Assembly (NCBI GenBank): GCA_016717165.1
Contig: JADKGA010000002.1
Coordinates: forward strand, 1,736,001-1,800,000
Direction: 5' to 3'
Source of the DNA: Candidatus Lutibacillus vidarii
Lineage (GTDB): Bacteria; Actinomycetota; Actinomycetes; Actinomycetales; Dermatophilaceae
Length of the DNA: 64,000 bases
The notes beneath the pieces are model-generated. The model was not told the DNA's origin. It saw only the letters and a list, made by a program, of their open reading frames with translations, and did not search any database. Of this stretch, positions 54,387 through 64,000 are shown one piece after another (positions within the stretch are counted from its first letter, which is position 1; each line of letters opens with the position of its first letter). Position numbers and translations under genes: made by a program.

Positions 54387-54390
<4 letters not shown>
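53713..54390 (-). CDS. NUDIX hydrolase, ADP-ribose pyrophosphatase type
   Basis: A 225-residue NUDIX enzyme. The NUDIX box is GLLDVSAEPPWEAGRRELAEEV (shortened), with the REL-EE core present. Upstream are VCLIRQYRHPVGCYLWELPAG and downstream the family's FASPGGFGEAVRIYLAREL. This pattern fits ADP-ribose pyrophosphatases. Its place right after pyrG matches the mycobacterial order pyrG-NUDIX. GTG 54390 overlaps the pyrG stop (GTGA). Confidence 0.92.
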
Positions 54391-56072
<1,682 letters not shown>

Positions 56073-56414
56073 GGGGGGCCAGTCTATGCCACAGGGAGGG
56101 CGCCCGCGGGACCGGCGCGCCCCCGACCCTGGCCGAGGCTCGATCCTGCCTGCGACGAGCCACCGAGGCGGGCCCGCGCCGACAGCGCTGCTGCCTGGCG
56201 CAACTGTGACGAAGTCGTGACCCAAACGTCCTTCCTCCCCCGGTTTCGGAAGCCACCTCGGCGGCCCATCCCGGGTAGAATCGGACCGACATTTCAGTCC
56301 ATCTGCCCGCGCGGCGTTGCTCGCGGCAGAGCCGGTGCCCCGCCACCGGCCCAACCCCGACAGCGGCCCACCCGCCCCTGGCGGGCCGACCCACCTCGAC
56401 CGAAGGACCGCCGC
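56073..56414. promoter_or_regulatory. 342-bp divergent region between pyrG and the mannosyltransferase gene
   Basis: No gene is seen here. Useful landmarks are a direct repeat GTGAC-N6-GTGAC (56206-56210 and 56217-56221), the 11-bp spacing used by OmpR-type response regulators, and a TAGAAT -10-like element at 56276-56281. From there a leader of about 130 nt would run to the GTG at 56415. On the other strand TAGACT just before pyrG may be its -10. Confidence 0.45.
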
Positions 56415-58013
56415 GTGAGCGCAGCACGACCCCTGGGCAGTCACCCCGTGACCTCGCCCATGGTGCAGCGCCGCGGCACCGCCCTGCTCGCGTGGTGGGC
56501 CGGTGTCCGGGCCGACGCGCTCGACGCCTGGATGAGTCCCATGGTCCGCAAGGGCTCGCTGGGCGCGATGGCGATCACCATCGGGTCGTTCACGCCCGCC
56601 TTCCTGCCCACCGACAGCCACGTCCTCGACGTGCTCGGTATGCCGTGGATGGCCTCGCTCCCCTGGCGCATCGTCGCCACCGGGCTCGTGCTCCTCGGGG
56701 TCGCCTTGCTCCTGGAGGCCTGGCTCCGGCTGCGGCCACGATCCAGCAGCGCCCCGCTCCCGGCGGTCATCTCGGCGCTGTGGAGCCTGCCTCTGCTCAT
56801 CGCACCCCCGCTGTTCAGCCGCGACGCCTACAGCTATGCCGCGCAGGGCCATATCGTCGAGATGAGCTGGGACCCATACTCGGTGGGCCCGTTCTACTCG
56901 CCGGGCAGCTTCATGGACCAGGTCGACCCGATGTGGCTGTTCACGCCGGCCCCATATGGTCCGCTCGCCCTGCAGGCCCAGCACCTGGTCGTCACCGCCA
57001 CCGGTGGGCACGCCTTCCTCGCCGCCATCGGGATGCGCGTGTGGGGGCTGCTTGCTGTCGCGCTCATCGCGTACGCGCTGCCGAGACTGGCCGAGAACGT
57101 CGGCATGAACCGCAACCACGCGGTGTGGCTGGGTGTGCTCAACCCGCTGGTGATCCTCCACCTGGTCGGGGGCGCTCACAACGACGCGATCATGATCGCC
57201 TTGTCGTGTGTGGCACTCCTCCTGGCCTCGCAGGGACGGCTGGCCTGGGCCGTCGTCGCCGTCGCGGCCGCCGCCGGCTTCAAGCAGACCGGCGTTCTCA
57301 CCCTCATCGGGGTCACCGGCCTTGCCTTGCAGTTCCGTCAGCCCTTGGGCACCAGCCAGCGGGTCTACCTGACCACCCTGCTGCGCTCCGGCGTGGCCGC
57401 CTTCGCGGTCTTCGCCGCCCTGACCCAGCTGAGCGGACTGGGCTGGGGCTGGGTCCCCAACCTCTCGGTGCCGGTGTCTTTGCGCTCGATGCTGTCCCCG
57501 CCGACCTTTATCGGTAGCGTCCTGGAGGGCGTCCTCACCGTCTTGGGCGTTCCGGAGCAGTGGCGGGCCATCCCGCTGCACGCCATGCAGGGCCTCGGGG
57601 TCGTCGTCGCGATCGCGGCGATCGGCTATCTCACCTGGCGCTATGGACGCACCCGCCCGATGGTCGCTGTCGCCGGGTCATTCATCGCGCTCTGCCTCGG
57701 CAGCCCGGTCATCCACCCCTGGTACACCCTCTGGGGCATGGTGCTCCTCGGTGCCACCCGGGTGCGCCCGCGCATGGTCACCATGGCGGTCTGGGTGACC
57801 GTCTTCCTGCTGGGCTACAGCGCCATGGATGCGGCCGTCTCCAGCGGGCTCATGGCGATGGGCCTCACCGCCGTCACCATCGCCGTCTGGCGTTGGCGGC
57901 GGGCGCTGCGCTCCGGCTCGTTCACCGCTGCCGATGCCCGGACGAGCAAGCGCCTCACGGACCACCCGCACACGCCACTGCACCTCGACCGGCCGATCCT
58001 GCGCGTTCAGTGA
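56415..58013 (+). CDS. mptB: Polyprenol-phosphomannose-dependent alpha-1,6-mannosyltransferase (MptB-like, GT-C fold)
   Basis: A 532-residue membrane glycosyltransferase with about 12-13 helices. After the first helices comes LFSRDAYSYAAQGHIV, the DxxSY-type loop that carries the catalytic Asp in MptA/MptB proteins, then MSWDPYSVGPFYSPG. LVGGAHNDAIMIALSCVALLLA (shortened) and GSPVIHPWYTLW are also typical. In corynebacteria MptB builds the early alpha-1,6-mannan core of lipomannan. GTG 56415 has AAGGA 8 nt upstream. The gene converges with recN and their ends overlap by 7 bp once the recN frame is repaired. Confidence 0.87.
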   Translation: MSAARPLGSHPVTSPMVQRRGTALLAWWAGVRADALDAWMSPMVRKGSLGAMAITIGSFTPAFLPTDSHVLDVLGMPWMASLPWRIVATGLVLLGVALLLEAWLRLRPRSSSAPLPAVISALWSLPLLIAPPLFSRDAYSYAAQGHIVEMSWDPYSVGPFYSPGSFMDQVDPMWLFTPAPYGPLALQAQHLVVTATGGHAFLAAIGMRVWGLLAVALIAYALPRLAENVGMNRNHAVWLGVLNPLVILHLVGGAHNDAIMIALSCVALLLASQGRLAWAVVAVAAAAGFKQTGVLTLIGVTGLALQFRQPLGTSQRVYLTTLLRSGVAAFAVFAALTQLSGLGWGWVPNLSVPVSLRSMLSPPTFIGSVLEGVLTVLGVPEQWRAIPLHAMQGLGVVVAIAAIGYLTWRYGRTRPMVAVAGSFIALCLGSPVIHPWYTLWGMVLLGATRVRPRMVTMAVWVTVFLLGYSAMDAAVSSGLMAMGLTAVTIAVWRWRRALRSGSFTAADARTSKRLTDHPHTPLHLDRPILRVQ

Positions 58014-59751
58014 CCTGCGCGCCGGGCCGCGACCTGCAGGAGCTCGGCCGCGTGCCGGCGGGACAGCTCGCTCACCGCACCGCTCATCATCCGAGCGAGG
58101 CTCGTCGAGCCTGGCCTCCTCCGTCACGACCCGGACCGTGCTCGCCACCACCGTCCCGTCGTCGTTCTTCTCCACGACCAGGTGGGTGTCCGCGAAGGCG
58201 GCCACCTGGGCCAGGTGGGTGACGACAACGACCTGGGTATGCCGGGCCAGGGCCGCGAGCCGGGCCGCGACATCGACGGCGGCCTTCCCACCGACGCCGG
58301 CGTCGACCTCGTCGAAGACCATCGTCGGCACGGTCCGGCCGGAGGTCGAGGCGCTGACGAGCTCGAGCGCCAGCATGACCCGAGACAGCTCGCCACCGGA
58401 CGCCCCCTTGGTCACGCTGCGGGCGAGCGCCCCTGACCCGGCTTCGAGCTGGATGTCCACCTCGTCGACGCCGTCGCGGGTGAACCGCCATCGCCCGGGC
58501 TCGCCCGGCAGGACCAGCCCGTTCTCGTCGGGTTGGCGGGTCAGCTCCACGAGGACCCGGGCGCTCCCCATGGCCAGATGGGCCAGCTCGGCGCTGACCG
58601 CCGCCGCGAAGCGGTCGCCAGCCTCCCGACGGGCCGCGCTGAGGGCGGCCGCCAGGTCGCCCAGCTCATCGAAGGCTGCCGCGGCCGCGCGCTCGAGCTC
58701 GGCCAGCCGGTCGTCGACCCGGTCCAGCTCGAGCACCCGCGCCCGAGCGCCATCCGCCCAGGCGATGACGTCGTCGACGGAGGGCCCGTACCGCCGCGCC
58801 AGGGCGTGCAGGGCAGCGAGGCGGTCCTGCGCGGCGGCCAGGCGCACCGGGTCGTCGTCCAGGCCGTGCAGATAGGTCGCCAGGTCTGCGGACACGTCGT
58901 CGACGAGATAGCCCAGGCTCGGCAAGGCGGTCGCCGATGCCCTTGAGCACCGGATCGTGGTCCGCGCCGGAGGACAGCGCGACGCGGGCCTGGCCAAGTA
59001 GCGCGGAGGCGGACCACCGGCCGGGTTCCGGGTCGTCGTCCCCGGCCAGCGCTTGGTGACCCGCAGCGGCGGCCCTGCGGAGCGCGTCGGCATGCCCGAG
59101 CCGGTCGATCTCCAGCCGCAGGGCCACGTCCTCACCGGTTGTCGGGGCCGTGGCGTCGACCTGGTCGAGGCCGTAGCGCAGGGCGTCCAGCTCGGTCAGC
59201 CGCTCGGTCCGGGCGGTGTGCAGCGCCGCGGCCTCGTCTCGTGCGGCGACATAGCCGGCATAGCTGCGCCGATAGGCCGCGAGCGCGTCGCGAAGCTGCG
59301 GGCCGGCCGCGGCGTCGAGGACCTCGCGGTGCTCCCGCGCACTGCGCAACCGCCACTGGTCGGCCTGGCCGTGCACGGCCACCAGCTGCTCTCCCAGCTG
59401 TCCGAGGGCCGTCGCGGGGGCGGTGCGGCCGTCGACGAAGGCCCGGGAGCGCCCCTCCCGGGAGATCGACCGGCCGAGAACCAGCTCGGACCCGTCGATG
59501 CCCAGTCCTTCGGCGAGCTCCCCGGGCAGCGTGGCGTCGACGCCGTCGAAGCAGGCCTCGACATACGCCGTCGGCGCGCCGTCCCGGACCACTGCCGCGT
59601 CCGCCCTGGACCCTAGGACCAGCCCGAGAGCGGTGACGAGCATCGTCTTGCCGGCGCCGGTCTCCCCGGTGAGGACCGTCAGCCCGGGGCCGACGCAGAT
59701 CTCGGCGCCCTCGATGACGCCGAGGTGTTGCAGCCTGATCTCACGGAGCAC
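58007..59751 (-). pseudogene. recN: recN, DNA repair ATPase, broken by two +1 frameshifts
   Basis: RecN is an SMC-like ATPase for double-strand-break repair. The first frame runs from GTG 59751 (Walker A GETGAGKTML) to the slip at 58916-58917, where the strand reads GAGCCTGGGC and GAGCTGGGC is expected. The second frame carries the coiled-coil part, the ABC signature KGASGGELSRVML and Walker B VPTMVFDEVDAGVGG. A second slip at 58099-58100 (GAGCCTCGCT for GAGCTCGCT) leads to the normal end ARMMSGAVSELSRRHAAELL and TGA at 58007-58009. Without the two extra bases the gene is 1743 nt, 580 residues, a usual RecN length. Sequencing error or a very recent pseudogene both fit. Confidence 0.9.
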
Positions 59752-59776
59752 GGCGTCAGCCTAAGACGTCGAGGTG

Positions 59777-60646
59777 TCAGCGCCCGGCGCCATTGCCCCG
59801 CCAGCCCTGGACGGGGAGGTGGAACTTCTCCACGAGCCGGTCGGTGAACGAGCCGGCGCTGAGCCGAGCCAGCCGAACCGGGCGTTCGCCGAGGACGACG
59901 TCGACCCGCGCCCCTGGGGGCAGCTCGGTGGACCGGCGACCGTCGCACCACATCACCCCGCGCCCCTCGGTCCCGCGGATCACCTCGAGCCCGACGTGGG
60001 CCCCGGTGCCGAGGACGACCGGGCGAGCGAACAGGGCATGGGCGGAGTTCGGGACGACGAGGATGGCGCGGACGTCCGGCCAGACCACCGGGCCGCCGGC
60101 GGAGAAGGCGTAGGCCGTGCTGCCGGTCGGCGTGGCGACGACGACGCCGTCGCAGCCCCAGGTCGACAGCGGACGACCGTCGACCTCGACGGTGAGCTCG
60201 ATCATCCGCTCCCGCTCGGCCTTCTCGACGCTCACCTCGTTGAGCGCCCAGCTCGAGGCGACCTGCTCCCCGTCGTGGGTGACCCGCACGTCGAGGGTCA
60301 TCCGCTCCTCGGTGGCGTAGTCCCGCGCGACGACCCGGTCAACGGTCTCGTGCAGGTCGGTGTGCTCGACCTCGGCGAGGAAGCCCACATGCCCCAGGTT
60401 GACCCCCAGGAGCGGCACGTCGAGCGCCCGAGCGGCCTCGGCCCCCCGGAGGATGGTCCCGTCGCCACCGAGGACGCAGACGAGCTCGACCTGGTTCATC
60501 CCCGCCACGCTGGTGCCGGGCGCGGAGCCGTCCGAGACGAGGACGTCGACGCCCGCCGCCTGGAGCCGAGCGCTCACATCGGCCAGCGCGGCGACGACCT
60601 CCGGTCGTCCCGGGTGGCTCACGAGGAGGATGCGGCGGGTGGCCAC
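59777..60646 (-). CDS. nadK: NAD kinase
   Basis: Phosphorylates NAD to NADP. The 289-residue protein has the GGDG motif (VCVLGGDGTILRGAE), NLGHVGFLAEVE, NEVSVEKAERERMIEL and the second nucleotide-binding motif in VVATPTGSTAYAFSAGGPVV. GTG 60646 begins VATRRILLVSHPGRPEV and lies 1 bp after the repaired tlyA stop, with AAGGG 8 nt upstream. The order tlyA-nadK-recN matches Mycobacterium. No indel is visible in this gene although both neighbours are broken. Confidence 0.95.
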   Translation of the reverse strand: MATRRILLVSHPGRPEVVAALADVSARLQAAGVDVLVSDGSAPGTSVAGMNQVELVCVLGGDGTILRGAEAARALDVPLLGVNLGHVGFLAEVEHTDLHETVDRVVARDYATEERMTLDVRVTHDGEQVASSWALNEVSVEKAERERMIELTVEVDGRPLSTWGCDGVVVATPTGSTAYAFSAGGPVVWPDVRAILVVPNSAHALFARPVVLGTGAHVGLEVIRGTEGRGVMWCDGRRSTELPPGARVDVVLGERPVRLARLSAGSFTDRLVEKFHLPVQGWRGNGAGR

Positions 60647-60647
60647 G

Positions 60648-61471
60648 TCAGGACCCTTCGTCGGTGGTCGCGTCACGGACGAGCTCGGCGACGCGGCGGG
60701 AGTCCGGCGACGTCGAAGAGCTCACCCCCCAGAGTAGATACTCCCGGTTGCCGTGGGCACCCAGGAGGGGCTCGACACGAGGGCCTGCGGCGTCAGCCCC
60801 GCCACGTCCGCCGCTGTGAGGACCTGCTCAAGCGCGGCGCGACGGCGGGCGACGGAGGTGACGACGCCCCCCGAGCCGAGGCCCTCACGCCCGACCTCGA
60901 ACTGCGGCTTGACGAGGAGGACGACCTGGCCACCCTTCCCCACCTGGGCGGCCACGGCGGGCATGACGAGCGCGAGCGAGATGAAGGCTGAGGTCGGCGA
61001 CGAGGAGGTCGAACGGCCCACCGAGCTCGCCGGCGGCCACGTCGCGGATATTGCGACCCTCGACGGTGGTGACCCGCGGGTCGCTCCGCAGGGACGGGGC
61101 GAGCTGCCCGTGGCCGACATCGAGGGCAACGACATGGGCCGCCCCTCCTCGAGGAGCACCTGGGTGAAGCCGCCAGTGCTCGCGCCGACGTCGAGGCAGG
61201 ACGCGCCCGCGACGACCAGCCCGCACGGAGCGAACTCCTGGACGGCATACGCGAGCTTGTGCGCACCGCGGCCGACGGCGCGCTCACCGGGGCCGACCAG
61301 GGCGACCGTCGTCGTCGCCCCGACCAGCGTGGCCGGCTTTCGGCACGGTATGCCGTCGACGTGGACCTGGCCGGAGCGAATCAGCTCGGCAGCGACCCCT
61401 CGCGAGCGGGCCAGTCCCGAGGCGACGACCACGACGTCGAGCCGCTGCTGGTCAGCGGGGTTTCGGCTCAC
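60648..61471 (-). pseudogene. tlyA: tlyA, S4-domain 2'-O-methyltransferase, broken by three single-base indels
   Basis: TlyA methylates riboses in 16S and 23S rRNA; its loss gives capreomycin resistance in mycobacteria. The S4 RNA-binding domain (QQRLDVVVVASGLARSRGVA) and SAM motif (CLDVGASTGGFTQVLLEEG) are in the first frame. One G is missing at 61142-61145 (four instead of five). The sequence goes on in another frame (AHVVALDVGHGQLAPSLRSD) until an extra C at 60986-60987 (CAGCCTTC for CAGCTTC). A missing C at 60767-60770 shifts the end; the expected tail is LLGAHGNREYLLWGV. The stop is TGA 60648-60650. With repairs it is 825 nt, 274 residues. It overlaps the upstream small gene as GTGA. Confidence 0.88.
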
Positions 61472-61644
61472 GTGCGGTCGAGCAGGTCCAGCTGGCCGTT
61501 GAGGACGTGCAGGACCTGACGCCCGGCAGCCACGGTGGCATCGAGGTCGCTGGGGTCGGTGGCTTCGAGCACCCGGACGGCCTCGTCGACCGCCTCGTTC
61601 CCAGTCATCGGCGCAGCCTCCAGGGGCGGTTGTGGATCGGTCAT
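61468..61644 (-). CDS. Small 58-residue conserved-position protein
   Basis: ATG 61644 to the stop at 61468 encodes 58 residues beginning MTDPQPPLEAAPMTGNEAVD and ending VLNGQLDLLDRT. It is acidic and mainly helical, with no motif I know. The ATG overlaps the stop of the gene before it (ATGA), and its stop overlaps the tlyA GTG (GTGA), so it sits in a fully coupled chain. Small acidic proteins at this place before tlyA also occur in other actinobacteria. The function is unknown. Confidence 0.8.
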   Translation of the reverse strand: MTDPQPPLEAAPMTGNEAVDEAVRVLEATDPSDLDATVAAGRQVLHVLNGQLDLLDRT

Positions 61645-62045
61645 CGGTCCCCTCCCAGGGCGTCGCGGTCCGGTGCTGCGGTGCGGCCCTCGCGGAGCGC
61701 GCCGGCCAGGGCGGTCAGCTCCGAGCTGACCTGGGAGATCGAGGCCCGGACGGCGTCGATGTCGCCGACCGCGAGCTCGCAGGCCCGCCGTGCCGCCCAG
61801 TCCGCGCCACCGCACGCGATCGCGACGGCGTCTGCGGCTCCCCGGAGGACCCGGCCCGCAGTGGCGTCGAGGGTTCGGACGGCCGGCGCGACGACGGGAA
61901 GGTCCTCGACCGGCTCGCACGCGTCGTGCACCCACTCCGCGAGCGAGTCGGCCACCAGCGCTGTGGTACCGGCGGCCGAGTCGAGGACGGCCAGGACTGC
62001 GCGGATCGGCTCGCGGACCTCGGGTTCGGTGGACATGGCGCTCAC
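61641..62045 (-). CDS. Hypothetical helical protein, 134 residues
   Basis: A protein rich in Ala, Val, Asp and Glu with long predicted helices (EVREPIRAVLAVLDSAAGTT, GDIDAVRASISQVSSELTAL). There is no signal peptide or membrane helix. I do not recognise a family. GTG 62045 overlaps the HAD stop (GTGA); ATG 62036 is three codons later. Overlaps on both sides and strong C/G third positions support a real gene in the TPR-HAD-tlyA chain. Confidence 0.72.
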   Translation of the reverse strand: MSAMSTEPEVREPIRAVLAVLDSAAGTTALVADSLAEWVHDACEPVEDLPVVAPAVRTLDATAGRVLRGAADAVAIACGGADWAARRACELAVGDIDAVRASISQVSSELTALAGALREGRTAAPDRDALGGDR

Positions 62046-63118
62046 GGTACCGGCCGGAGCAGCGCGTCCAAGCCGGTGGCCAGCCGCAGGTTCTCAGCGT
62101 CGGGATCGGGGCGAGGCGACCCGCCCCGCGCGGCCCGAGCCCGCAGGTGGAGAACCGCCGCCGTCGCGACCGCCAGGGCATGGCTTAGACCCGGTCGCCC
62201 CGGGCTCCACCCCTGGATCCTCGGCTCGGGGCCACTGAGGTCGACCCGGACCTCGCCGATCACGAACCGATCCGCCCCCTCGGCCACGGCCTGCGCCGGC
62301 GAGCCCGCCGGTCCGTCCATCAGGTCGGCCAGGTCCGCGGCCACCCAGGTCGGGCTGATCTCGGGGAACCGCAGCAGGTCGGCCAGACCGTGGACGCCGC
62401 TGAACACCCACATGGTGTCCATCCCCGCGCGCTGACCCCCGCTGATGTCGGTGTCCAACCGGTCCCCCACGGCGAGGCACTCCTCGACCCGCAGGCCCAT
62501 CCGCTCGGCGCTGCCCAGCGCCATCGCGGGCTCAGGCTTGCCGACAACGATGGGCTGGACCGTGCTCGCCTCGGCGACAGCGGCGACGAGCATCCCGTTC
62601 CCCGGGCCGATCCCCCTGCCGGTCGGGATGGTCCGGTCGGTGTTCGTCGCGACCCACACCGCCCCGGCCCGGACCGCGAAGGCCGCCTCGTTGAGGTCCC
62701 GGGCCCGCACGTCCGGGCCGTACCCCTGCAGGACCGCGACGACCTGCGGACCTGCCTCGGTCACCGGCCGGAGACCAACCTCGGCCAGGGCCGCCGGGAC
62801 GCCGGGCCCGCCGACGGCCAGGACGACGGCCCCGGCAGGGAGGGTCCTCGCCAGATATCCGGCACCGACCTGCGCCGAGGTGAGCACCCGGTCGACACTC
62901 GCGGGAGCGCCCAGGCCGGTGAGATGGTCCGCCACCGTCTCGGGCGGGCGCGAGGCGTTGTTCGTCGCGTACACGACGAGTCCGCCCGCGCTGCACCACG
63001 CCTGCAGTGCCTCAGGAACGCCGGGCACGGCTCCCCGTCCGCGGTAGACCACTCCGTCGAGGTCACAGACCAACCCTCGGTATGCCGCCCAGCGCTGCGT
63101 CGCCCCGGCCTCGGTCAC
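62042..63118 (-). CDS. HAD-superfamily IIA phosphatase
   Basis: A 358-residue HAD hydrolase of the NagD/4-nitrophenylphosphatase type. Motif I is VCDLDGVVYRG, motif II is VYATNNASRP, the lysine of motif III is in IVVGKPEPAMALG and motif IV is CLAVGDRLDTDISGGQRAG. The carboxyl ~90 residues form an extension after the HAD fold. Substrates may be sugar phosphates or glycerol-3-phosphate; this is unproven. GTG 63118 overlaps the stop of the TPR gene (GTGA). Mycobacterium has the same TPR-HAD-tlyA arrangement. Confidence 0.9.
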   Translation of the reverse strand: MTEAGATQRWAAYRGLVCDLDGVVYRGRGAVPGVPEALQAWCSAGGLVVYATNNASRPPETVADHLTGLGAPASVDRVLTSAQVGAGYLARTLPAGAVVLAVGGPGVPAALAEVGLRPVTEAGPQVVAVLQGYGPDVRARDLNEAAFAVRAGAVWVATNTDRTIPTGRGIGPGNGMLVAAVAEASTVQPIVVGKPEPAMALGSAERMGLRVEECLAVGDRLDTDISGGQRAGMDTMWVFSGVHGLADLLRFPEISPTWVAADLADLMDGPAGSPAQAVAEGADRFVIGEVRVDLSGPEPRIQGWSPGRPGLSHALAVATAAVLHLRARAARGGSPRPDPDAENLRLATGLDALLRPVP

Positions 63119-64000
63119 GCCTGGTCACCCTCGGGGTCAGCCATCCCGGTCGCCTGGCCCGCCTCGTGCTCGCCCGGGTCGACGCTGTCGTCCGCGTTCT
63201 CAGCGAGCTCGTCCTCAGCGAGCGCGTCGATGACGACGACGCCGTCGATCTCGTCGAGGCGCTCGGCCGCGTCGGTCTCCAGGTCCACGTCGAGCTCGGC
63301 GGCCCGGGCGAACCAGGTCCGCGCCGCAGTCAGGTCACCGCGCGCGAAAAGCGCATCGGCATACGCATAGGCCAGTCGTGGGCTCGCCCCACTCCGGCGA
63401 CGCAGCGCGGGGATCTCGAGCACGGCGACCGCCGCGTCGAGCTGACCCAGGTCACGGCGTGCCCCGCTGGCGACGATGGCCAGCTCCACCCGCTCCGACT
63501 CGTCCAGCCCGGCGAGATTCGCGGCCCGGATCACCGCGAGGGCACGCTCGGGCTCACCCAAACCACGCTCACAGTCGGCGATGTGCGCCGTGAGATGGTC
63601 CGTGCCGGAGAGCCGACGCGCCGTGCGCAGCTCACGAAGGGCACGCTGGAAGTCACCGAGCCGGTACGCGACCAGACCCAGGGCCTCTCGGACCGCCGCG
63701 ACCCGGCCGGCCCGCCGCGCCGCCACCTCGGCGTGCGCCAGGGCCGCCTCGGGCTCGTCGTGGATCAGCCGCGAGACCATGACGAGATGCTGGGCAACGC
63801 CCTCGGCGTTCTCCTTCGACAGGGTGCGCAGCTGAGAGCGGGCCGCGCGGTCCAGGCTCCGCACCGGTGACATCCTCATCGATCGCAGGATCGGGGAGGC
63901 GCGGGCCTCCGCCGGGACGATGCCATCCGGTGCCCGGAGCGGTGCTTCGGGGCTCCGTCGAAGGCCGGGGCGCTCCCGGGCGGCCACCACCGGCAGACGA
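63115..64000 (-). CDS. Tetratricopeptide-like repeat protein (5' end not resolved, may run off the window)
   Basis: The visible part has TPR-like helix pairs: AALAHAEVAARRAGRVAAVREALGLVAY (several repeats, shortened), FQRALRELRTARRLS, PERALAVIRAANLAGL and GDLTAARTWFARAAELD. An acidic tail follows (ALAEDELAENADDSVD). The frame is open to the window edge. GTG 63990 and ATG codons near 63880 are possible starts, but related proteins have long basic disordered amino ends, so the gene may be cut here. The role is probably protein-protein contact. Its stop overlaps the HAD start. Confidence 0.75.
   Translation of the reverse strand, partial: RLPVVAARERPGLRRSPEAPLRAPDGIVPAEARASPILRSMRMSPVRSLDRAARSQLRTLSKENAEGVAQHLVMVSRLIHDEPEAALAHAEVAARRAGRVAAVREALGLVAYRLGDFQRALRELRTARRLSGTDHLTAHIADCERGLGEPERALAVIRAANLAGLDESERVELAIVASGARRDLGQLDAAVAVLEIPALRRRSGASPRLAYAYADALFARGDLTAARTWFARAAELDVDLETDAAERLDEIDGVVVIDALAEDELAENADDSVDPGEHEAGQATGMADPEGDQA

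Noticed and set aside
58916..58917. Programmed ribosomal frameshifting in recN
   Set aside because: There is no slippery heptamer or downstream pseudoknot signal, a second slip occurs at 58099-58100, and RecN is not known to use frameshifting. Error or mutation is simpler.

Overview
The window is very GC-rich DNA from an actinobacterium, most likely a member of the Micrococcales (Intrasporangiaceae/Dermatophilaceae-like). I infer this from gene order and content, because there is no rRNA gene to test it. Three blocks follow the order known from Mycobacterium and Streptomyces: dxr-rip1-ispG-GNAT; nusB-efp-aroQ-aroB-aroK-aroC-(prepilin peptidase)-aroE-mltG-ruvX-alaS; and pyrG-NUDIX next to TPR-HAD-tlyA-nadK-recN. 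GTG starts are common. Many neighbouring genes overlap by four bases (GTGA or ATGA), which marks tight, translationally coupled operons. I see no tRNA, rRNA, insertion sequence, prophage or CRISPR.

Layout. 1-6.7 kb: partial proS, a GNAT protein, a probable 46-residue protein with an inverted repeat upstream, and the MEP-pathway/site-2-protease operon. 6.8-20.4 kb: a polyamine or GABA-type uptake and catabolism locus. It is split around an Lrp/AsnC regulator. On the minus strand are an aldehyde dehydrogenase, PotDABC, a saccharopine-dehydrogenase-like enzyme, an agmatinase-family enzyme, a membrane-tethered RNase Sa-like ribonuclease with its barstar-like inhibitor, and a lipoprotein. On the plus strand are Lrp, a polyamine aminotransferase and an FAD amine oxidase. 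20.7-24.0 kb: an AEC carrier, a near-perfect 41-bp palindrome flanked by DnaA-box-like sites, a propionyl/acetyl-CoA synthetase and a probably leaderless 51-residue protein. 24.2-26.5 kb: the nucleoside salvage genes deoC-deoA-cdd. 26.7-37.8 kb: nusB, efp, the shikimate genes, mltG, ruvX, alaS and two small membrane-protein genes. 37.9-44.0 kb: a complete peptide ABC transporter (dppC-A-B-D-F) with a strong hairpin just after the binding-protein gene. 44.2-50.3 kb: rarA, a membrane phosphodiesterase, an MMPL transporter and a GNAT. 50.4-58.0 kb: aspS, an LLM-class oxidoreductase, a GNAT, a NUDIX hydrolase, pyrG and a polyprenol-phosphomannose-dependent mannosyltransferase. 58.0-64.0 kb: recN, nadK, tlyA, small genes, a HAD phosphatase and a TPR protein.

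Most noteworthy: recN and tlyA are interrupted by five single-base indels. Three of them are the same change (an extra C inside AGCT). Removing the indels restores reading frames of normal family length, so either the assembly is locally wrong or both genes are very recent pseudogenes. The polyamine locus combines a saccharopine-dehydrogenase-like enzyme and a secreted-type RNase/barstar pair with catabolic genes, which is not a textbook arrangement. The 9-mer GGTATGCCG (either strand) occurs roughly 30 times, far above what base composition predicts.
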